Shown: positions 6,766-7,503 of the stretch, in pieces
Layout of the letters: every line of letters starts with the position of its first letter
How positions within the stretch are numbered: position 1 is the stretch's first letter
Assembly: GCA_018694455.1 (NCBI GenBank)
Contig: JABHNP010000244.1
Coordinates: 1-7,503 of the forward strand
DNA length: 7,503 nt
Direction of reading: 5' to 3'
From: Planctomycetaceae bacterium
GTDB taxonomy: Bacteria; Planctomycetota; Planctomycetia; Pirellulales; UBA1268
Notes under the pieces: model-generated
The model's input: only the letters and a program-made list of their open reading frames with translations
Database searches by the model: none
Told to the model about the DNA's origin: nothing
Translations under genes and position numbers: made by a program

Positions 6766-7467
6766 ATGGATATTGATCAGCCTTCATCCGAGAGTCTCAA
6801 TCCTACTGTTGGGGGGAACTCTTTAAGTGCCGGGCAATCTGAGGATGTTTCGCGTCGCCTGCGTCCTCTTCCAGAAGAGCCGTCTGATGAACAACTTTTC
6901 CAAAATTTTTGTGCCACCGAAAATACAATCGCATACGAGACTTTGGTTGCTCGGTATGAGAGAGAGTTGTTTAGCTATTTGCGGCGCTACGTTGGTAATT
7001 CTGAAATGGCAGAAGATGTTTTTCAAGCAACCTTTCTGCAAGTCTACGTTAAACGAGATCGGTTTGAGGCAGGGAGACGTTTTCGTCCGTGGCTTTACAC
7101 CATTGCAACCAATCAGGCAATCGATGCACAGCGACGAAATAGGCGACATCGTATGGTGAGTTTGGATCAACGAGTAGGCAATGACGATGAGGGAGACTTA
7201 ATGTCTGTTGTAACGTCTACTGGGCCAACGGCAGTTGAAAATTTAGAAGATGAAGAGGCAAAAGAATGGGTCCGGGGAGCTGTGGACAGTTTGCCCGAGA
7301 CACTGCGTGCAGCATTAATTTTAGTGTATCACCAAGGGCTGAAATATCGGGAAGCAGCTGACGTCTTGGGGATTCCTGTGGGAACAGTCAAGAGTCGTTT
7401 ACATGCTGCGTTAACAAAACTTAATAGTGCGTGGACCAGCAGCGATCAGTCGGAGCTAAAGGCATGA
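6766..7467 (+). CDS. ECF-type RNA polymerase sigma factor (sigma70 family)
   Basis: This 233-residue alternative sigma factor directs RNA polymerase to a specific promoter set. A polar, probably disordered N-terminal extension covers residues 1-40. Sigma region 2 follows at about 56-126: YLRRYVGNSEMAEDVFQATF (71-90) contains the core-binding region 2.2, and FRPWLYTIATNQAIDAQRR (106-124) covers the -10 recognition helices. An acidic linker spans about 137-168, and region 4 about 171-220 with the DNA-binding helix-turn-helix YREAADVLGIPVGTVKSRLH (194-213) for -35 contact. There is no region 1.1 or 3, which defines the ECF group. The wording around QATFLQVY and NQAIDAQRR is the form common in planctomycete ECF factors. 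An in-frame stop at 6757-6759 fixes the 5' limit; no strong ribosome binding site precedes ATG 6766. The stop overlaps the next start as ATGA, so the two are co-translated. Such pairs are usually sigma and anti-sigma. Confidence 0.92.
   Translation: MDIDQPSSESLNPTVGGNSLSAGQSEDVSRRLRPLPEEPSDEQLFQNFCATENTIAYETLVARYERELFSYLRRYVGNSEMAEDVFQATFLQVYVKRDRFEAGRRFRPWLYTIATNQAIDAQRRNRRHRMVSLDQRVGNDDEGDLMSVVTSTGPTAVENLEDEEAKEWVRGAVDSLPETLRAALILVYHQGLKYREAADVLGIPVGTVKSRLHAALTKLNSAWTSSDQSELKA
7452..7455 (+). promoter_or_regulatory. Ribosome binding site GGAG for the downstream gene
   Basis: GGAG lies eight bases before ATG 7464, inside the last codons of the sigma factor. It supports a real start there and translational coupling. 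Confidence 0.6.
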
Positions 7468-7503
7468 AGGAACACATCGCCAGTTATCACCAAGTCAAGC
7501 ATG
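7464..7503 (+). CDS. Start of a gene coupled to the sigma factor, possibly an anti-sigma factor (partial)
   Basis: Only 13 codons are visible (MKEHIASYHQVKH) before the window ends. The ATG shares bases with the sigma stop codon (ATGA) and has GGAG eight bases upstream. Genes in this position after an ECF factor often encode the cognate anti-sigma factor, but the visible residues carry no diagnostic motif, so the function is inferred from position alone. An unrelated membrane or regulatory protein is equally possible. Confidence 0.5.
   Translation, partial: MKEHIASYHQVKH

Noticed and set aside
6823..7170. Open frames on both strands overlapping the sigma gene
   Set aside because: The sigma frame carries unmistakable region 2 and region 4 motifs, so the alternatives are shadows.

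Overview
The window looks like chromosomal DNA from a planctomycete, probably a marine Pirellulaceae-type organism of moderate GC. This rests on protein style, not on a database search. The outer-membrane protein matches the long planctomycete variety of LptD, and the sigma factor carries the ECF signature common in that phylum. I see no tRNA, rRNA, CRISPR array, transposase or phage gene. The gene content reads as ordinary housekeeping and envelope functions.

Layout, left to right. Bases 1-1325 (minus strand) hold the N-terminal 441 residues of an RND/MMPL exporter of the HAE3 type; the gene runs off the left edge. A divergent gap of about 300 bases follows. It contains two different tandem repeat pairs, a good sigma70-type promoter overlapping the second pair, and a small hairpin. 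The plus strand then carries a long LptD/OstA-like outer-membrane lipopolysaccharide assembly protein ending at 4945. Its start is unclear: there is no ATG near the signal peptide, and another frame carries a plausible signal-peptide N-region with a good ribosome binding site, so a hidden frameshift is possible. The LptD-like gene overlaps tail-to-tail by 16 bases with an NCS2-type (xanthine/uracil/AzgA-like) permease on the minus strand (4930-6531). Two hairpins are packed into the overlapping 3' ends. A second divergent gap (6532-6765) separates the permease from a plus-strand ECF sigma factor (6766-7467). The sigma gene is coupled by an ATGA overlap to a following gene, of which only 13 codons are visible and which may be an anti-sigma factor.

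How the genes may work together: the HAE3-type exporter and the LptD-like protein are divergently transcribed and both fit envelope lipid or LPS trafficking, so shared control from the repeat-rich gap is plausible. The permease (nucleobase uptake) and the sigma-factor operon appear to be independent units. Nothing here convincingly amounts to a new defence or mobile system. The items most worth a second look are the LptD start region, the repeats in the divergent promoter, the domain layout of the LptD-like protein, and the missing acidic residue in TM4 of the RND protein.
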